A DNA stretch of 64,000 bases, taken from the NCBI RefSeq assembly GCF_011758805.1, contig NZ_JAANOW010000002.1, positions 992,001 to 1,056,000 of the forward strand, in the 5' to 3' direction. Numbering within the stretch: the first letter of the stretch is position 1; each line of letters starts with the position of its first letter. The stretch is from Mycolicibacterium fluoranthenivorans. GTDB lineage: Bacteria > Actinomycetota > Actinomycetes > Mycobacteriales > Mycobacteriaceae. The translations under genes and the position numbers were made by a program. Positions 24,708-33,333 of this stretch are shown in pieces. The notes under the pieces were generated by a model. The model was not told the DNA's origin. It saw nothing but the letters and a program-made list of their open reading frames with translations, and searched no databases.

Positions 24708-25859
24708 CTACAGCCGTTCGATGATCGTGACGTTGGCCTGGCCGCCGCCTTCGCACATGGTCTGCAGGCCGAACCGGCCCCCGGTGCGCTCCAACTCGTG
24801 CAGCATGGACGTCATCAGTCGCGCGCCGGTGCAGCCGATCGGGTGCCCCAGGGCAATCGCCCCGCCGTTGGGATTGACCTTCGCGGGATCGGCCCCCAGC
24901 TCGGCCAGCCAGGCCAACACCACGGGCGCGAAAGCCTCGTTGATCTCGACGGTGTCGATATCGTCGATGGACATGCCGGCGCGCTTGAGCGCGTGCTGGG
25001 TGGCTGGGATGGGCGCCGTCAGCATCATCACCGGATCCGCGCCGCGGACCGAGATGTGATGGATGCGAGCGCGAGGGGTCAAGCCGAACCGGTCGACGGC
25101 GGCCTTCGAGGCCACCAGTAGTGCTGCGGCGCCGTCGGAGATCTGGCTGGCGACAGCGGCCGTCAGGACGCCACCTTCGACGAGGGTCGGCAGCCCCGCC
25201 ATCTTCTCCAGCGAAGTGTCGGCACGCGGTCCCTCGTCCACGCTGATCCCCGCGAACTCGGTGATCTCGCGGGTGAAGCGGCCCTCCGCGATCGCGGCGA
25301 GCGCGCGCTGGTGACTGGCCAGCGCAAAACGCTCGTTGTCTTCGCGGCTGAGCTTCCACTGCTCCGCGATCATTTCGGCGCCGCGGAACTGGGAGATCTC
25401 CTGGTCGCCGTAGCGGGCCCGCCAGCCTTCGCAACCCGTCCACGGATCGGTCGATCCGAACGGCTCGCCGGCGGCGAAAGCGCTCAGGATCGGGTACTGG
25501 CTCATCTTCTGGACGCCACCGGCCACGATGAGATCGGAGGTGCCGCTCATGACCGCTTGGGCCGCGAAATGCACTGCCTGCTGGGCGGATCCGCACTGGC
25601 GATCGATGGTCACGCCGGGTACTGATTCCGGCAGGCCGGCAGCCAGGGCGGCGGTGCGTGCGATATCGCCGGCCTGGGATCCGATGTTGTCCAGGCACCC
25701 CAGGATGACGTCGTCGATGGCGGCCGGATCGATGTCGTGACGGTTGACGACAGTCTTGATCACATGCGCGGCCATGTCGGCCGGATGTGATCCCGCGAAG
25801 CCGCCCTTGCGACGGCCCACTGCGGTTCGAGTTGCGTCAACGATATAAGCCTCAGTCAT
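24708..25859 (-). CDS. acetyl-CoA acyltransferase (thiolase)
   Basis: A 383-residue thiolase. Nucleophilic Cys89 sits in DRQCGSAQQ, the general base His339 in GHPIGCTGAR and the second cysteine, Cys369, in MCEGGGQAN. NEAFAPV completes the active-site set, so it should be a degradative 3-ketoacyl-CoA thiolase. A promoter overlapping a form of the shared element lies directly before the ATG, and the leader is only a few bases or absent. The preceding gene on this strand (TetR at 26584) ends 74 bp upstream. Confidence 0.92.
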   Translation of the reverse strand: MTEAYIVDATRTAVGRRKGGFAGSHPADMAAHVIKTVVNRHDIDPAAIDDVILGCLDNIGSQAGDIARTAALAAGLPESVPGVTIDRQCGSAQQAVHFAAQAVMSGTSDLIVAGGVQKMSQYPILSAFAAGEPFGSTDPWTGCEGWRARYGDQEISQFRGAEMIAEQWKLSREDNERFALASHQRALAAIAEGRFTREITEFAGISVDEGPRADTSLEKMAGLPTLVEGGVLTAAVASQISDGAAALLVASKAAVDRFGLTPRARIHHISVRGADPVMMLTAPIPATQHALKRAGMSIDDIDTVEINEAFAPVVLAWLAELGADPAKVNPNGGAIALGHPIGCTGARLMTSMLHELERTGGRFGLQTMCEGGGQANVTIIERL

Positions 25860-25863
25860 GGAA

Positions 25864-25890
25864 AATAATTTAACATAGAATCAAAAATAC
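25864..25890 (-). promoter_or_regulatory. thiolase promoter with weak variant of the shared element
   Basis: On the minus strand, TTTTTGATTCTATGTTAAAT contains GATTC, as in the SCP2 site, and ATGTTAAATTATT, as in the site at 29236. TATGTT (complement of 25872-25877) or the overlapping TAAATT serves as -10, leaving a 0-6 base leader before the ATG at 25859. Confidence 0.4.
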
Positions 25891-25933
25891 TGTAAACCGG
25901 ATTCCGCGCCGGGCTGTGGTGCCAGGGGCCGGC

Positions 25934-26584
25934 TCAGCGGCGCCGTGTGGTGCGTTGCTTCTTGGGAACCGGGCTCAGGCTGTGTTTCACGAAAACCTGT
26001 GCGTTGGACACCATTGTCTCGACGGAGCCGCGCCGCGGATGCCACCATTCGGCAGTCCAGTTGAGGGCGCCCAGAACCAAGGCCTGGGCGAGTGGAGGGT
26101 TCAGGTCGGCACGGATCTGGCCTTCGGCCGCGGCGTCTTTCATCAACCCGCGCCAGATCCGGTCGTAGGCGGCCTCTTCCTTCTTCTGGCGAGTCTTCAG
26201 GTGCCCGGGGATCTGCCCGGAATTGCGGATCGATGCCCGCGCATAGTCGGACAACTCGAGCTCATGGCGCAGATGTGATTCGACCGCAGTCATGATGCGG
26301 TCCATGGGTGCCGTATCCGGCGGCAGCGCGTCAAGGGCGTCCTGGAGATAGGTGCGCAGGTCGCTGATCCCGCAGAACATGACCTCTTCGATGAGGTCTT
26401 CGCGCGATTTGAAGTAGTAATAGATCGCAGGCGCACGGAGTTCGGCTTGGTCGGCGATATCGGTCAGCCGGGTGCCCGCGTAACCCTTGACGCTGAGTAC
26501 CTGGGCGGCGGCGTTGAGGATGCGCGTGCGCGTCCGTTGCGCTTTGGTGTCGCTGGACTCGGGTGCTGGCAGTTTCGCGGGCAT
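25934..26584 (-). CDS. TetR-family transcriptional regulator
   Basis: A 216-residue TetR repressor. The helix-turn-helix is RLTDIADQAELRAPAIYYYF at about residues 40-60, with SREDLIEEVM following. ATG at 26584 is chosen over the upstream ATG at 26614 by alignment with the paralogue at 34089. The two share APAIYYYF, EDLIEEVM or DELIEEVM, ESHLRHELE/EAHLRHELE, LVLGALNW and WWxPRRGSVE over almost the whole length, so they are recent paralogues and may read similar operators and ligands. It lies 55 bp after the kinase-like gene on the same strand and may be co-transcribed with it. The ligand may be a CoA ester of the cluster. Confidence 0.87.
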   Translation of the reverse strand: MPAKLPAPESSDTKAQRTRTRILNAAAQVLSVKGYAGTRLTDIADQAELRAPAIYYYFKSREDLIEEVMFCGISDLRTYLQDALDALPPDTAPMDRIMTAVESHLRHELELSDYARASIRNSGQIPGHLKTRQKKEEAAYDRIWRGLMKDAAAEGQIRADLNPPLAQALVLGALNWTAEWWHPRRGSVETMVSNAQVFVKHSLSPVPKKQRTTRRR

Positions 26585-26639
26585 GGGTCGATGATAGGAG
26601 CGCCACCCTGTCATGTCCTAAGGCGCGGGAGGTGGTGTC

Positions 26640-28055
26640 TCATTTCGTCGGTATCGCAGCCCAATCGACGCGCTGTACCCGGAATTCGCGGACGTCGCGC
26701 ATCCCGGGCTCGATGAGGTCGATCTGTCGGCGTACCCGCCGGGCCAGCAACCGGGCGACCTCGGTCTCACGGGTGGCCCCGTGCTGTCGAACGAAGTCCT
26801 CCAGTTCCTCATCGGTCTGCCGCCAGTCCCGCGGTGCGAAGCCGAGCAGTTCGTCGGCCTCGACTTGGTCCAGTGCGTCCACGCAGGACATCGCCTGCGC
26901 GCTGCGTTGTAGTCCGGGGAGCAGGTCTCGCACCACCCGGAGGCGGAATCCCGTGTGATCGTCGAGGTTCTCGTCGGCCAAGACGTCGTCGACGATCCGC
27001 TGGACGGCGAGGTGAGCCGGATCGTTTCGGATGGCCGGATACGTGAGCGCCGGAGGCGGGTCGAGCTCGAAGCCGCTCTCTTCGGCGATGATCTCCAGGC
27101 ACACCGTCAGTGACATCAACGACCATGCCTGCCACTGGGCGAGATCGAACTCGGCCGGCGGGTCTGCGCGGGTGCCTGCCGAGAGCATCGCGGTGAGCAA
27201 GGCGAAGCGGACCGCGTGGAAATTCACCACAGAGCGATCGATCGGCTGGCCGCTCTCATGCGCGTAGACCGTGAAGGCATGGGTCAGGTCGCCGATGGGT
27301 TGGGCGGTATCGCGCATCCGCATCGCACCGAGGTCGGCCATCGGATCGCCCAGACAAGAGAACTCGACATCCATCAACGCGGTGACCTGTTCCTCGGCAT
27401 GGAGGAACTGGCCTGCGTCGAAATGGATCCAGGACACGTCATGCCGGTGCGCCGGAACATGGCGATGAAGCCAGGCGACGATGAATTCGATGACCGGGTC
27501 GGGGGCGGGCTTGACCTCGCGGTACCACTTCTCGGACAGTCCGAACCCCATGTATCCGATGTCCTGAGGTGTCGACGGCTTGGACAGGCCGATCGCCTCG
27601 AACGGACCGGTGTCGAGCCGATGAGCCGCAACGAGCCGGCGGACGTAGTCGGCGATGACCAGGTCGCGGATCCGTGGGTCGTCGCGTTCGTCGAATCGAT
27701 CCCGCCCATCGACCGAGGCCATCAGAATCGCCTCGGGTTCCTCGCAGAACGCCAGGGGAGCGGGCACCGTGACGCCTTCGTCGTACAACACCCGCATGAT
27801 GTCGAACTCGCGTCGCAGCGAGAGCGTCCGCGTCCAGGGCATGGCTTCTTCGCGCTGACAGCGGGCGTAGAGCCGGCGCATCTCGCCATCGATCTCCACG
27901 GTGAGAAACCACGCCGGTCGCCAGCGGGCCTGCCGTTTCCATTCCAGGATTCGACCACCGGTCGTACGCTCCACCCAGGCGAACAGCGTCGGCCAGGGCG
28001 CCTCCAGTCCGTCCCAGCGAGCGTCTGTGCTGTGCTCGATCGTTCTGTCGGTCAC
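26640..28055 (-). CDS. phosphotransferase-like protein with altered catalytic loop
   Basis: This protein has 471 residues, longer than the two related proteins at 5466 and 34761. The fold is recognisable from WIHFDAGQF (His211) and MDVEFSCLGDPMADL, matching the Brenner loop and the metal-binding Asp motif. The loop reads HFDAGQFL instead of HGDxxxxN, so the conserved Gly is replaced and the Asn that binds magnesium is absent. A C-terminal extension of about 100 residues is charged and helical. It ends the operon with the acyl-CoA dehydrogenase encoded 7 bp upstream. Either it is a kinase with altered metal coordination or it has become a binding or regulatory subunit. Confidence 0.78.
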   Translation of the reverse strand: MTDRTIEHSTDARWDGLEAPWPTLFAWVERTTGGRILEWKRQARWRPAWFLTVEIDGEMRRLYARCQREEAMPWTRTLSLRREFDIMRVLYDEGVTVPAPLAFCEEPEAILMASVDGRDRFDERDDPRIRDLVIADYVRRLVAAHRLDTGPFEAIGLSKPSTPQDIGYMGFGLSEKWYREVKPAPDPVIEFIVAWLHRHVPAHRHDVSWIHFDAGQFLHAEEQVTALMDVEFSCLGDPMADLGAMRMRDTAQPIGDLTHAFTVYAHESGQPIDRSVVNFHAVRFALLTAMLSAGTRADPPAEFDLAQWQAWSLMSLTVCLEIIAEESGFELDPPPALTYPAIRNDPAHLAVQRIVDDVLADENLDDHTGFRLRVVRDLLPGLQRSAQAMSCVDALDQVEADELLGFAPRDWRQTDEELEDFVRQHGATRETEVARLLARRVRRQIDLIEPGMRDVREFRVQRVDWAAIPTK

Positions 28056-28062
28056 GGCGTCG

Positions 28063-29217
28063 TCAGAGTCCGCCGCGGGCGACCAGTTGGGCGGCGATGA
28101 CGTTGCGTTGGATCTCGTTGGTGCCTTCCCCGACGATCATCAACGGGGCATCCCGGAAATAACGTTCCACGTCGTACTCGGTGGAATACCCGTACCCGCC
28201 ATGAATGCGGACCGCGTTCAACGCGATCTCCATCGCGACCTCGGACGCGAACAGTTTGGCCATCCCGGCCTCCATATCGCAGCGCTGCCCGCTGTCATAC
28301 ATGCGCGCGGCATACCAGGTCAGCTGCCGCGCCGCGGTCAACTTGGTGGCCATATCAGCCAGATAATTACCGATCGACTGATGCTTCCAGATCGGCTGCC
28401 CGAAACTCTCCCGCTGCTGGGCATACGCCAACGAATCCTCCAACGCCGCCGTGGCCACCCCCAACGCCCGCGACGCCACCTGGATACGCCCGGTCTCCAA
28501 CCCCTTCATCATCTGCGCAAAACCCCGACCCGGCTGCGCCCCCAAGATCGCCGACACCCCGATCCGATACCCATCGAAAGCCAACTCACACGACTCCACC
28601 CCCTTGTACCCCAACTTGGGCAGATCCCGCGACACCGTCAACCCCGGCCCATGCTCGACCAACACGATCGACATCCCCCGATGCTTCGGTTGCGCCGACG
28701 GATCGGTCTTACACAACAACGCGATCAGATCCGAGCGCCGCGCATTCGAAATCCACGTCTTGGCCCCACTGATCACCAACTCCGTACCCTCAGTACGCGC
28801 CACCGTGCTCATGGCCTGCAGATCCGAACCCCCACCCGGCTCGGTCAACGCCATCGTCGCCCGGCACTGTCCGGTGGCCATCGCCGGCAGATACCGCTGC
28901 TTCTGTTCCTCGGTACCGAACAACGTCACCAACTTCGCCACCACGGTGTGCCCGCCCATCGCCCCGGCTAGACTCATCCACCCCCGCGCCAACTCCTGGG
29001 TGACCTGGGCATAACACGGCATCGACACCGGGCTACCGCCGTAAGCCTCCGGCACCGCCAACCCGAAAATCCCGATCTGCTTCATCTGCTCGATCCACCG
29101 CTCGGGATAAGCATTCGCATGCTCCACCTCCAGCACCGACGGCTTGACCTCACGATCAACAAAAGCCCGCACCGTCTGGACCAGGAACGCCTCTTCATCA
29201 CTGAGCTGATTGAGCAT
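28063..29217 (-). CDS. acyl-CoA dehydrogenase
   Basis: A 384-residue ACAD with VPEAYGG, LTEPGGGSDL, SGAKTWISNA, RIHGGYGYS and catalytic Glu368 in VGEGTNEIQ. ATG at 29217 has AAGGTG upstream and is preferred over the GTG at 29226. From about 28330 to 29210 the coding strand is strikingly rich in G- or T-ending codons, for example TTG, GGG and GTG, unlike the first 260 bp on the C-terminal side and unlike the other ACADs in the window. It is followed at 7 bp by a kinase-like gene, an arrangement matching the two halves of ACAD11-type proteins. Confidence 0.9.
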   Translation of the reverse strand: MLNQLSDEEAFLVQTVRAFVDREVKPSVLEVEHANAYPERWIEQMKQIGIFGLAVPEAYGGSPVSMPCYAQVTQELARGWMSLAGAMGGHTVVAKLVTLFGTEEQKQRYLPAMATGQCRATMALTEPGGGSDLQAMSTVARTEGTELVISGAKTWISNARRSDLIALLCKTDPSAQPKHRGMSIVLVEHGPGLTVSRDLPKLGYKGVESCELAFDGYRIGVSAILGAQPGRGFAQMMKGLETGRIQVASRALGVATAALEDSLAYAQQRESFGQPIWKHQSIGNYLADMATKLTAARQLTWYAARMYDSGQRCDMEAGMAKLFASEVAMEIALNAVRIHGGYGYSTEYDVERYFRDAPLMIVGEGTNEIQRNVIAAQLVARGGL

Positions 29218-29235
29218 GGCACGCACCTTACCCTC

Positions 29236-29260
29236 GTTTTTATTTCATGTTAAATTATTG
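29236..29260. promoter_or_regulatory. divergent promoter region with AT-rich element
   Basis: TTTTTATTTCATGTTAAATTA lies between the divergent ACAD (29217) and COX3 (29376) genes. The ATGTTAAATTATT part equals the thiolase site; the TCTA half is poorly kept. It can supply a -10 in both directions (TAACAT on minus, TAAATT on plus). Confidence 0.35.
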
Positions 29261-29375
29261 CCCATCGGCCCGCATCGACGACGAAGGGGTGCCCGACAGT
29301 GAAAACTTGGACGCCTGCCACCGGCAGCGACAACGACGAGGCTGACCGAAGCGCAGTGGTATTGGCCCGGGTGCG

Positions 29376-29984
29376 ATGACATCGGCGCGAATGCAGCCCA
29401 CCGACGCCACGGCAGAAGTGGAGAAACCCGAACGCCGGCTTCCGGCCGAGGAGGGCGTCTGGGTCTTCCTTTTCGGCGACATGACGGTGTTCGCGGTGCT
29501 CTTCGGCGTGTTCCTGTATTACCGCGGCCAAGATCCCGGGCTTTACAACGACTCCCAGCTCGCGCTCAATCAGACTTTCGGCGTGGTCAACACCTTGGTG
29601 CTGTTGACCAGCTCGCTGCTGGTGGTCACCGCGGTCCGCGCGGTACGCCACAACGCCCACCAACTTGCCCGCCGGCTGATCTTCGGTGCCATGGCCTGTG
29701 GTGGGATCTTCGTGGTCAACAAGGCCATCGAGTACGGCGTGAAGATCTCCCACGATCTGGTGCCCACCACCAATCAATTCTTCATGTACTTCTACGTGAT
29801 GACCGGGTTGCACCTGTTCCACGTCGCCATCGGTCTGGCGCTCCTCGGGTTCATGGTCAAGCTGACGCGGAAGCCGGTCCTGGTGGGCCGCGAACGGGAT
29901 TATCTCGAAGGCGCGGCGTGCTTCTGGCATATGGTCGATCTGCTGTGGATCGTCATCTTCCCACTCCTGTACCTGGTGAAATGA
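29376..29984 (+). CDS. heme-copper oxidase subunit III-like membrane protein
   Basis: A 202-residue protein with five hydrophobic helices and the COX3/NorE signatures EEGVWVFLFGDM at the N-terminus and FWHMVDLLWIVIFPLLYL at the C-terminus. No subunit I or II gene is nearby, so it is an orphan. Related orphan subunits accompany nitric oxide reductases or actinobacterial lipid-degradation loci. Its stop overlaps the start of the small subunit IV-like gene. It may modulate a terminal oxidase under catabolic conditions. An ATG 15 bp downstream is an alternative start. Confidence 0.82.
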   Translation: MTSARMQPTDATAEVEKPERRLPAEEGVWVFLFGDMTVFAVLFGVFLYYRGQDPGLYNDSQLALNQTFGVVNTLVLLTSSLLVVTAVRAVRHNAHQLARRLIFGAMACGGIFVVNKAIEYGVKISHDLVPTTNQFFMYFYVMTGLHLFHVAIGLALLGFMVKLTRKPVLVGRERDYLEGAACFWHMVDLLWIVIFPLLYLVK

Positions 29985-30253
29985 TGCTGACAACACTTCT
30001 GCGCGACCGTATCACCGCGGTGTGGTTGGCTCTGATCGCAGCGACGCTGGCGTCCTGGGTTCTGGGTGTCGGGCACGAGCTGCCGGAGCATTACGCGGCC
30101 ATCAGCATCATCGTGATCGCCTTCACCAAGGTGCATTTCGTGGGTAGGTACTTCATGGAGATCCGCGAAGCGCCGGTTGCGCTGAAGGCGGTCTTCGGCG
30201 TGTGGAACGTGGTGGTGGGTGCGGTGTTGATCGGTCTGTATCTGTTGGCGTAA
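29981..30253 (+). CDS. cytochrome c oxidase subunit IV-like membrane protein
   Basis: A 90-residue protein with three hydrophobic segments and the pattern FTKVHFVGRYFMEIREAP between helices 2 and 3, characteristic of small prokaryotic COX4-type subunits. Its ATG overlaps the COX3-like stop (ATGATG), so the two are coupled and probably form one complex. No metal ligands are expected in this subunit. Confidence 0.8.
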   Translation: MMLTTLLRDRITAVWLALIAATLASWVLGVGHELPEHYAAISIIVIAFTKVHFVGRYFMEIREAPVALKAVFGVWNVVVGAVLIGLYLLA

Positions 30254-30309
30254 TCCGCTGACGGAAGTGATTCTGCCGGCACGAGATAACTCGACATTGA
30301 GAGGAACGG

Positions 30310-31599
30310 ATGTTCGCGGTAGTGGGCGGGGGAGCCGCGGGCAGCGCTGCGGCGTTTGTGCTGAGTCGGGCCGGGCATGATGTCGTTCTCTTCGAGGCTT
30401 CGGACGATCTCGGCGGCCGCACCCAGACGGTGCAGCGCGACGGTTTCGGGGTCGAACTGGGCGCGATCTACATGCTCAACTCGTATACGCGGTGTATCGA
30501 ACTGCTGGCGGACAGCGGAACACCGGATCTGCTGACACCATGGTCACCTCTTGCCGGTCTGTGGGATGGCAGCAACCTGCATCCCATCCGATATGACTAC
30601 GTACCGTCGTTCTTCAAACTTCCGATGTTGTCGTTCCGCGACAAAGCACGTCTGGCGCTGCGAGCCGTGCTGGCGATTGCCGGGCCGGCCCCAGATCCGT
30701 TCGAAACCGACAGCCTCGCGGACTTCGACCGGGGCGAGGACATGGAGACGTGGGCGCGGACCAGGCTGGGCGACAACGCGTTCGAATATTTCGTTCGTCC
30801 GTTGATCGAGCCGTCGTTCGGCACCGACTGCCGGGACCTGTCCGTGCCATACCTGCAGGGCATCATGAAGCGGGCGCACCTTGCCAAGTTCTTCCTGCCA
30901 CGTGACGGTATGGGCAGTGTGTGTGCCGCACTGACAAGAAATGTCGACGTGCGCCTCGGGGTCGAGGTGGTGGCGGTGGATCTCGACGGTGCCGAGGTGG
31001 TGGTATCCACCGCGCAGGGCGAGACGTCGCGTGTCGACGGGGTGATCGTCGCCACGGACGCTGCGCGCGCCGCCGGTCTACTCGAGTCCGGTCTGGGGGC
31101 GACGGAGGTGCAGGCGCTCAGATCTGCCCCGTATGCGTCGATGGCCCATGTCAATCTGCGGTGGGTGAAAAATCCCTGGCCCGCAAACGAATTCGAGATG
31201 CTACTGCCGATCGGCGCCGGACCTCGTCCGTTGTTGGGGACCATCGTGAAGACTTCGGCGACATCGCAATTGGTACCGGCCGGCGGGTGTATGACGAACT
31301 CGTACTTTTCCAGCGCAGCCACCCGAGAACTCACCGACGACGAGTTGATCGAGACTGCGCTGCGCCATGTCGGCGAGACCCTCGGCAAGGGATTCCCGGA
31401 TCCGGTCGCAGAGGTCTTCGGAATCGAGCGTGCGCTGGCGATCTGTCCGCCGGGGCACTATCGCGCCATGCAAGAACTCCGGAACAAGATGCCGGCACGC
31501 ATCGGCATTGCCGGGGACTACCTGGCGCACCTGGGTGTGGAGACCGCGGTGGTCAGCGGTGAGCGTGCCGCCCGGCGTCTTCTCGGAGAGTCGGTGTGA
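30310..31599 (+). CDS. FAD-dependent amine-oxidase-fold oxidoreductase
   Basis: A 429-residue flavoprotein with GGGAAG at residues 6-11, FEASDDLGGRTQT, and VELGAIYMLNS, matching the protoporphyrinogen oxidase and amine oxidase group. GIAGDYLAHLGVETAVVSGERAA (two adjoining blocks) at the C-terminus completes the FAD site. GAGGAA precedes the ATG. It follows the COX-like genes by 56 bp and is probably co-transcribed. The substrate is unknown; it could be a desaturase or isomerase acting on a ring or polyene. Sequence resemblance to the enzyme at 10332 is limited to the FAD site. Confidence 0.78.
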   Translation: MFAVVGGGAAGSAAAFVLSRAGHDVVLFEASDDLGGRTQTVQRDGFGVELGAIYMLNSYTRCIELLADSGTPDLLTPWSPLAGLWDGSNLHPIRYDYVPSFFKLPMLSFRDKARLALRAVLAIAGPAPDPFETDSLADFDRGEDMETWARTRLGDNAFEYFVRPLIEPSFGTDCRDLSVPYLQGIMKRAHLAKFFLPRDGMGSVCAALTRNVDVRLGVEVVAVDLDGAEVVVSTAQGETSRVDGVIVATDAARAAGLLESGLGATEVQALRSAPYASMAHVNLRWVKNPWPANEFEMLLPIGAGPRPLLGTIVKTSATSQLVPAGGCMTNSYFSSAATRELTDDELIETALRHVGETLGKGFPDPVAEVFGIERALAICPPGHYRAMQELRNKMPARIGIAGDYLAHLGVETAVVSGERAARRLLGESV

Positions 31600-31667
31600 C
31601 CACCGGCCACCGTCGCCCGCAATTCTGTGGTATCTCAGCACCTATCACCCTTCATTGAGGATGCCCC

Positions 31668-32519
31668 TTGACTGATCACCGCCACCTGCCAACCCGTGTC
31701 GAGGCTCGCACGCAGTGGTGCACGATCGACGATCCGGGATCGGTCGAAGCGCGCTTCGGACTTCGGGACTGTGCGCCGACCGCGTCGGGAAACCGCTGTG
31801 CCTACGTCGTCCCTTCCTGGGCGTGTGACGCCCAGGGGCGGCCGTTGGCCGGCGCGCTGATGGTGTTGGCCGACCATATCCTCGGCGAGCTGCCGTACGT
31901 GCGCCGCCCGCCCGACACCTGGTCCTTGACCGCCGAGCTGACGCTGGATGTGATCGGTGAACTTCCCGTCGGCGGTCGTCTGTTCGCGGAGGCGGTCGAG
32001 GTCGTCCAGGGGTCGGAGGCCTTCGTGCAGTGCCGAATCACCACCGGTGCCGGCGATCTGGTCGCGGTGGGAACGACGCGCACGGTGTTCTTCGCGGCCA
32101 CCGCACAGGATCCCGTGGTCGTGACGGAGGCTGCGTCGAGTGTCGGCACGGGTGCGATCAGTATCGAGGCGGTGCTCGGTATCGACGTTCACCACCTCGC
32201 CGAGGGCGTACAGATCTCGCTGGCCGATCCCGGAAACTGGGTCAACGGATTCGGGATCATGCACGGCGGGGTGTCGGCCTGTGTCACCGAACTGGCGGCG
32301 GCCGCGGCGGTCGGCGCCCGAAACCCCGCTCTGGCAACGGCACACGTACACACCAACTACTTACGGCCCGTCGTGGCCGATGCACCCTTCGTCGCAGTCG
32401 CCCGACTCCACCACATCGGACGGTCTTCGGCGGTGGTCGAGGTGTCGGGGCGCGGCGGTCGGGGTGAACTGTGCACGGTATCCACGGTGACCGCGCGGCT
32501 CTCACCTGACACCCGGTGA
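31668..32519 (+). CDS. double-hotdog acyl-CoA thioesterase
   Basis: This 283-residue protein consists of two hot-dog domains. The first (about 20-140) has GRPLAGALMVLADHILG, the second (about 165-280) has GFGIMHGGVSACVTELAA, the HGG motif of PaaI-type thioesterases. It should hydrolyse acyl-CoA, releasing CoA. The start is a TTG at 31668 with GAGG 10 bp upstream; no ATG or GTG in frame fits better. It converges with the next gene, with only 28 bp between stops. Confidence 0.75.
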   Translation: MTDHRHLPTRVEARTQWCTIDDPGSVEARFGLRDCAPTASGNRCAYVVPSWACDAQGRPLAGALMVLADHILGELPYVRRPPDTWSLTAELTLDVIGELPVGGRLFAEAVEVVQGSEAFVQCRITTGAGDLVAVGTTRTVFFAATAQDPVVVTEAASSVGTGAISIEAVLGIDVHHLAEGVQISLADPGNWVNGFGIMHGGVSACVTELAAAAAVGARNPALATAHVHTNYLRPVVADAPFVAVARLHHIGRSSAVVEVSGRGGRGELCTVSTVTARLSPDTR

Positions 32520-32547
32520 GACGCACGGGCGGCGAACTCGCAGCCTG

Positions 32548-33324
32548 TCACACCACGTTCAGCTGGTCCAGGAATCGGCTGGCGTAGTCCTGATCGCCGA
32601 TGATGGACACATCGCGTTCGCGCCAGGAAACCCGCGTGGTTCCCCATTCCGGAAACTCGATCGCCGTGGCCTCGACGATCACCTCGGCGTGTTCGTCACC
32701 CCGCACGATGCTTCCGGATGGCCGCACGGTCCAGACACCACCTCCGATACCCCGCAGTGTCAGTGCGATCGGCTTGTCCATCCACGGAGCCGATGTTCGG
32801 ATCTGATTGGACAGCACCGCCAACATCCACTCGATGACGACGTCCATCCGGTTGGCATCGGTACCGGGATCCGGTAGGTCCAGGGCAGGCAGGATGTCGT
32901 GCCGAAGGTGGGCGTGGTGGTCGAAGGTGAGCGCCCCCGCCGGCAGGATCCGGAGGGGGAAGCGACCCAGCTCGGCAAGCCTGATCGGCACGAATGCCAT
33001 TGGGGTGCGGGATAATGCGCCTGCCACCTGGATGACACGTGCGCTCCAGATGCGGTACTCGCCGAGCACCTGCGCGGGAGACCAACTGCGGCGCACGTCC
33101 ACCATGTCGTCATTGGTGGACTCGATGTCACGGCTGAAGAGCATTCGTGGAGCGGCAGCGGTGAACATCGCGTGGCAGCCAGATCCCATGTGGGCGAGGA
33201 CGTCCTGCACGGTCCATCCGGCTGCCCGGCTCGGGGTGCACCAATGCTCTTCGGTGAAGCTCTCGCACAGCGTCAACAGCGCAGTGCGCTCGTCGCGGAG
33301 CGCGGCAACTCGATCGAGTGTCAC
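32548..33324 (-). CDS. DinB/maleylpyruvate-isomerase N-domain protein (mycothiol-dependent type)
   Basis: This 258-residue protein has an N-terminal four-helix DinB-like domain (TLCESFTEEHWCTPSRAAGW, then VQDVLAHMGSG), the signature of actinobacterial mycothiol-dependent isomerases and transferases. The C-terminal 80 residues form an SCP2- or C-terminal-MDMPI-like beta domain (LRGIGGGVWTVRP). Metal ligands may include His46 and the His pair in DHHAHLRHD. The reaction is unknown; glutathione-S-transferase-like chemistry with mycothiol is the family precedent. Confidence 0.72.
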   Translation of the reverse strand: MTLDRVAALRDERTALLTLCESFTEEHWCTPSRAAGWTVQDVLAHMGSGCHAMFTAAAPRMLFSRDIESTNDDMVDVRRSWSPAQVLGEYRIWSARVIQVAGALSRTPMAFVPIRLAELGRFPLRILPAGALTFDHHAHLRHDILPALDLPDPGTDANRMDVVIEWMLAVLSNQIRTSAPWMDKPIALTLRGIGGGVWTVRPSGSIVRGDEHAEVIVEATAIEFPEWGTTRVSWRERDVSIIGDQDYASRFLDQLNVV

Positions 33325-33333
33325 GGCTGACCG

